A DNA stretch of 5,895 nt, taken from SAR324 cluster bacterium. Its GTDB lineage: Bacteria > SAR324 > XYD2-FULL-50-16. Every line of letters starts with the position of its first letter. Position 1 is the first letter of the stretch. Below are positions 5,576 to 5,895 of the stretch, in pieces. The position numbers and the translations under genes were made by a program. The stretch spans positions 1 through 5,895 of the forward strand of contig NVSR01000082.1 in assembly GCA_002401295.1 (NCBI GenBank). Direction: 5' to 3'. A model generated the notes under the pieces. It did not search any database and was not told where the DNA came from. It saw only the letters and a list, made by a program, of their open reading frames with translations.

Positions 5576-5895
5576 CTATCGGATGATGCTAATGGCATCG
5601 GGATTGATAGAATCCAGTGTCTCAAAATGAATATGATCTAAAAAATTAGGTACATTCTCCAAGGAGTTGCCTGCCCTCTTTATTTCCCACTCGGCCTGAT
5701 TATTTAAGATCGTCAATAAAAACTGACTGAGAGTCAGCTTAAAAATTAGGCTGGAACTGAGATCTTCCAACAGTGAAATGTCAATTTTACTCTGTTTGGA
5801 AACAATTTTTCTAGCTTCAGCAGGAGAGGAGAGAATAAACTTTGAGGCCTTATCCAGAGCCATCAGAAATTTTTTCAAAATGATAGGGTTGTCCT
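5576..5895 (-). CDS. C-terminal part of an NMT1/SsuA-like ABC solute-binding protein (5' end outside window)
   Basis: The frame is open to the window edge, and about 105 residues plus a TAG stop (5578-5576) are visible. The visible start reads DNPIILKKFLMALDKASKFI and continues through SSPAEARKIVSKQSKIDISLLEDL. This is the typical C-terminal helix pair of NMT1/THI5/SsuA-type periplasmic binding proteins (a residue after 'NP..LKKFL', then 'P-E-A..I..K'). The ending (about VPNFLDHIHFETLDSINPDAISII) matches the family's closing 'VPNYLDYIYFDAL...KP..V.II' pattern. The TTG at 5878-5876 is an internal Leu codon, not a start. Such proteins bind thiamine precursors, sulfonates, nitrate-like or other small ligands; the ligand cannot be inferred from this fragment. 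The kinase gene starts 8 nt downstream and no permease or ATPase gene follows, so the protein may serve sensing rather than uptake. Confidence 0.75.
   Translation of the reverse strand, partial: DNPIILKKFLMALDKASKFILSSPAEARKIVSKQSKIDISLLEDLSSSLIFKLTLSQFLLTILNNQAEWEIKRAGNSLENVPNFLDHIHFETLDSINPDAISIIR

Noticed and set aside
5576..5878. Complete 100-residue protein starting at the TTG at 5878
   Set aside because: The frame remains open to the window edge, and the codons upstream (Asp-Asn-Pro-Ile-Ile) continue the solute-binding-protein pattern, so this is the C-terminal part of a longer gene.

Overview
The window looks like chromosomal DNA of a Gram-negative bacterium of moderate, slightly AT-leaning base composition. 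Three things point that way: the C-terminus of a periplasmic-type solute-binding protein, a large membrane-bound hybrid-free sensor kinase, and a soluble zinc-finger anti-sigma-like protein. The kinase subclass (HNVGN-type H-box with a long dimerisation domain) and the single-domain zf-HC2 protein are, from memory, common in Desulfobacterota and some Gammaproteobacteria. No marker in the window settles the taxon.

Layout, left to right. Positions 1-42 appear to hold the last 13 codons of an ECF-type sigma factor. At 129-395 (+) a small zf-HC2 protein follows, probably its anti-sigma partner or zinc sensor. Positions 396-537 are a repeat-bearing gap with a REP-like palindrome (414-438) and a five-copy 9-nt tandem repeat (492-536). 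That repeat abuts the stop codon of a TVP38/TMEM64 (DedA-superfamily) membrane protein gene on the minus strand (538-1248). Upstream of it, on the same strand, is a thioredoxin-type arsenate reductase gene (arsC, 1317-1760), with a GC hairpin between the two. A 415-bp intergenic stretch (1761-2175) holds dyad symmetries in the arsC leader and a second, degenerate copy of the REP-like element.

On the plus strand there follow a flavin-reductase-like split-barrel protein (2176-2652) and an ADP-ribosylglycohydrolase of the DraG family (2746-3513). These are in the same orientation and 93 bp apart. Converging on them from the right is a minus-strand pair: a solute-binding-protein gene running out of the window (5576-5895, C-terminus only) and, 8 nt after its stop, a 670-residue sensor histidine kinase (3555-5567).

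How the genes may work together. The arsC/TVP38 pair suggests a small arsenate or redox-stress unit, but no arsenite pump or ArsR is present in the window. The solute-binding-protein/kinase pair suggests a ligand-sensing module in which a periplasmic binding protein may feed a kinase whose own extracytoplasmic part is only a short helical segment. No response regulator or ABC permease is visible. The most unusual sequence features are the in-frame 9-nt repeat just behind the TVP38 stop codon and the binding-protein/kinase coupling. I saw no clear mobile element, CRISPR array, tRNA or rRNA.
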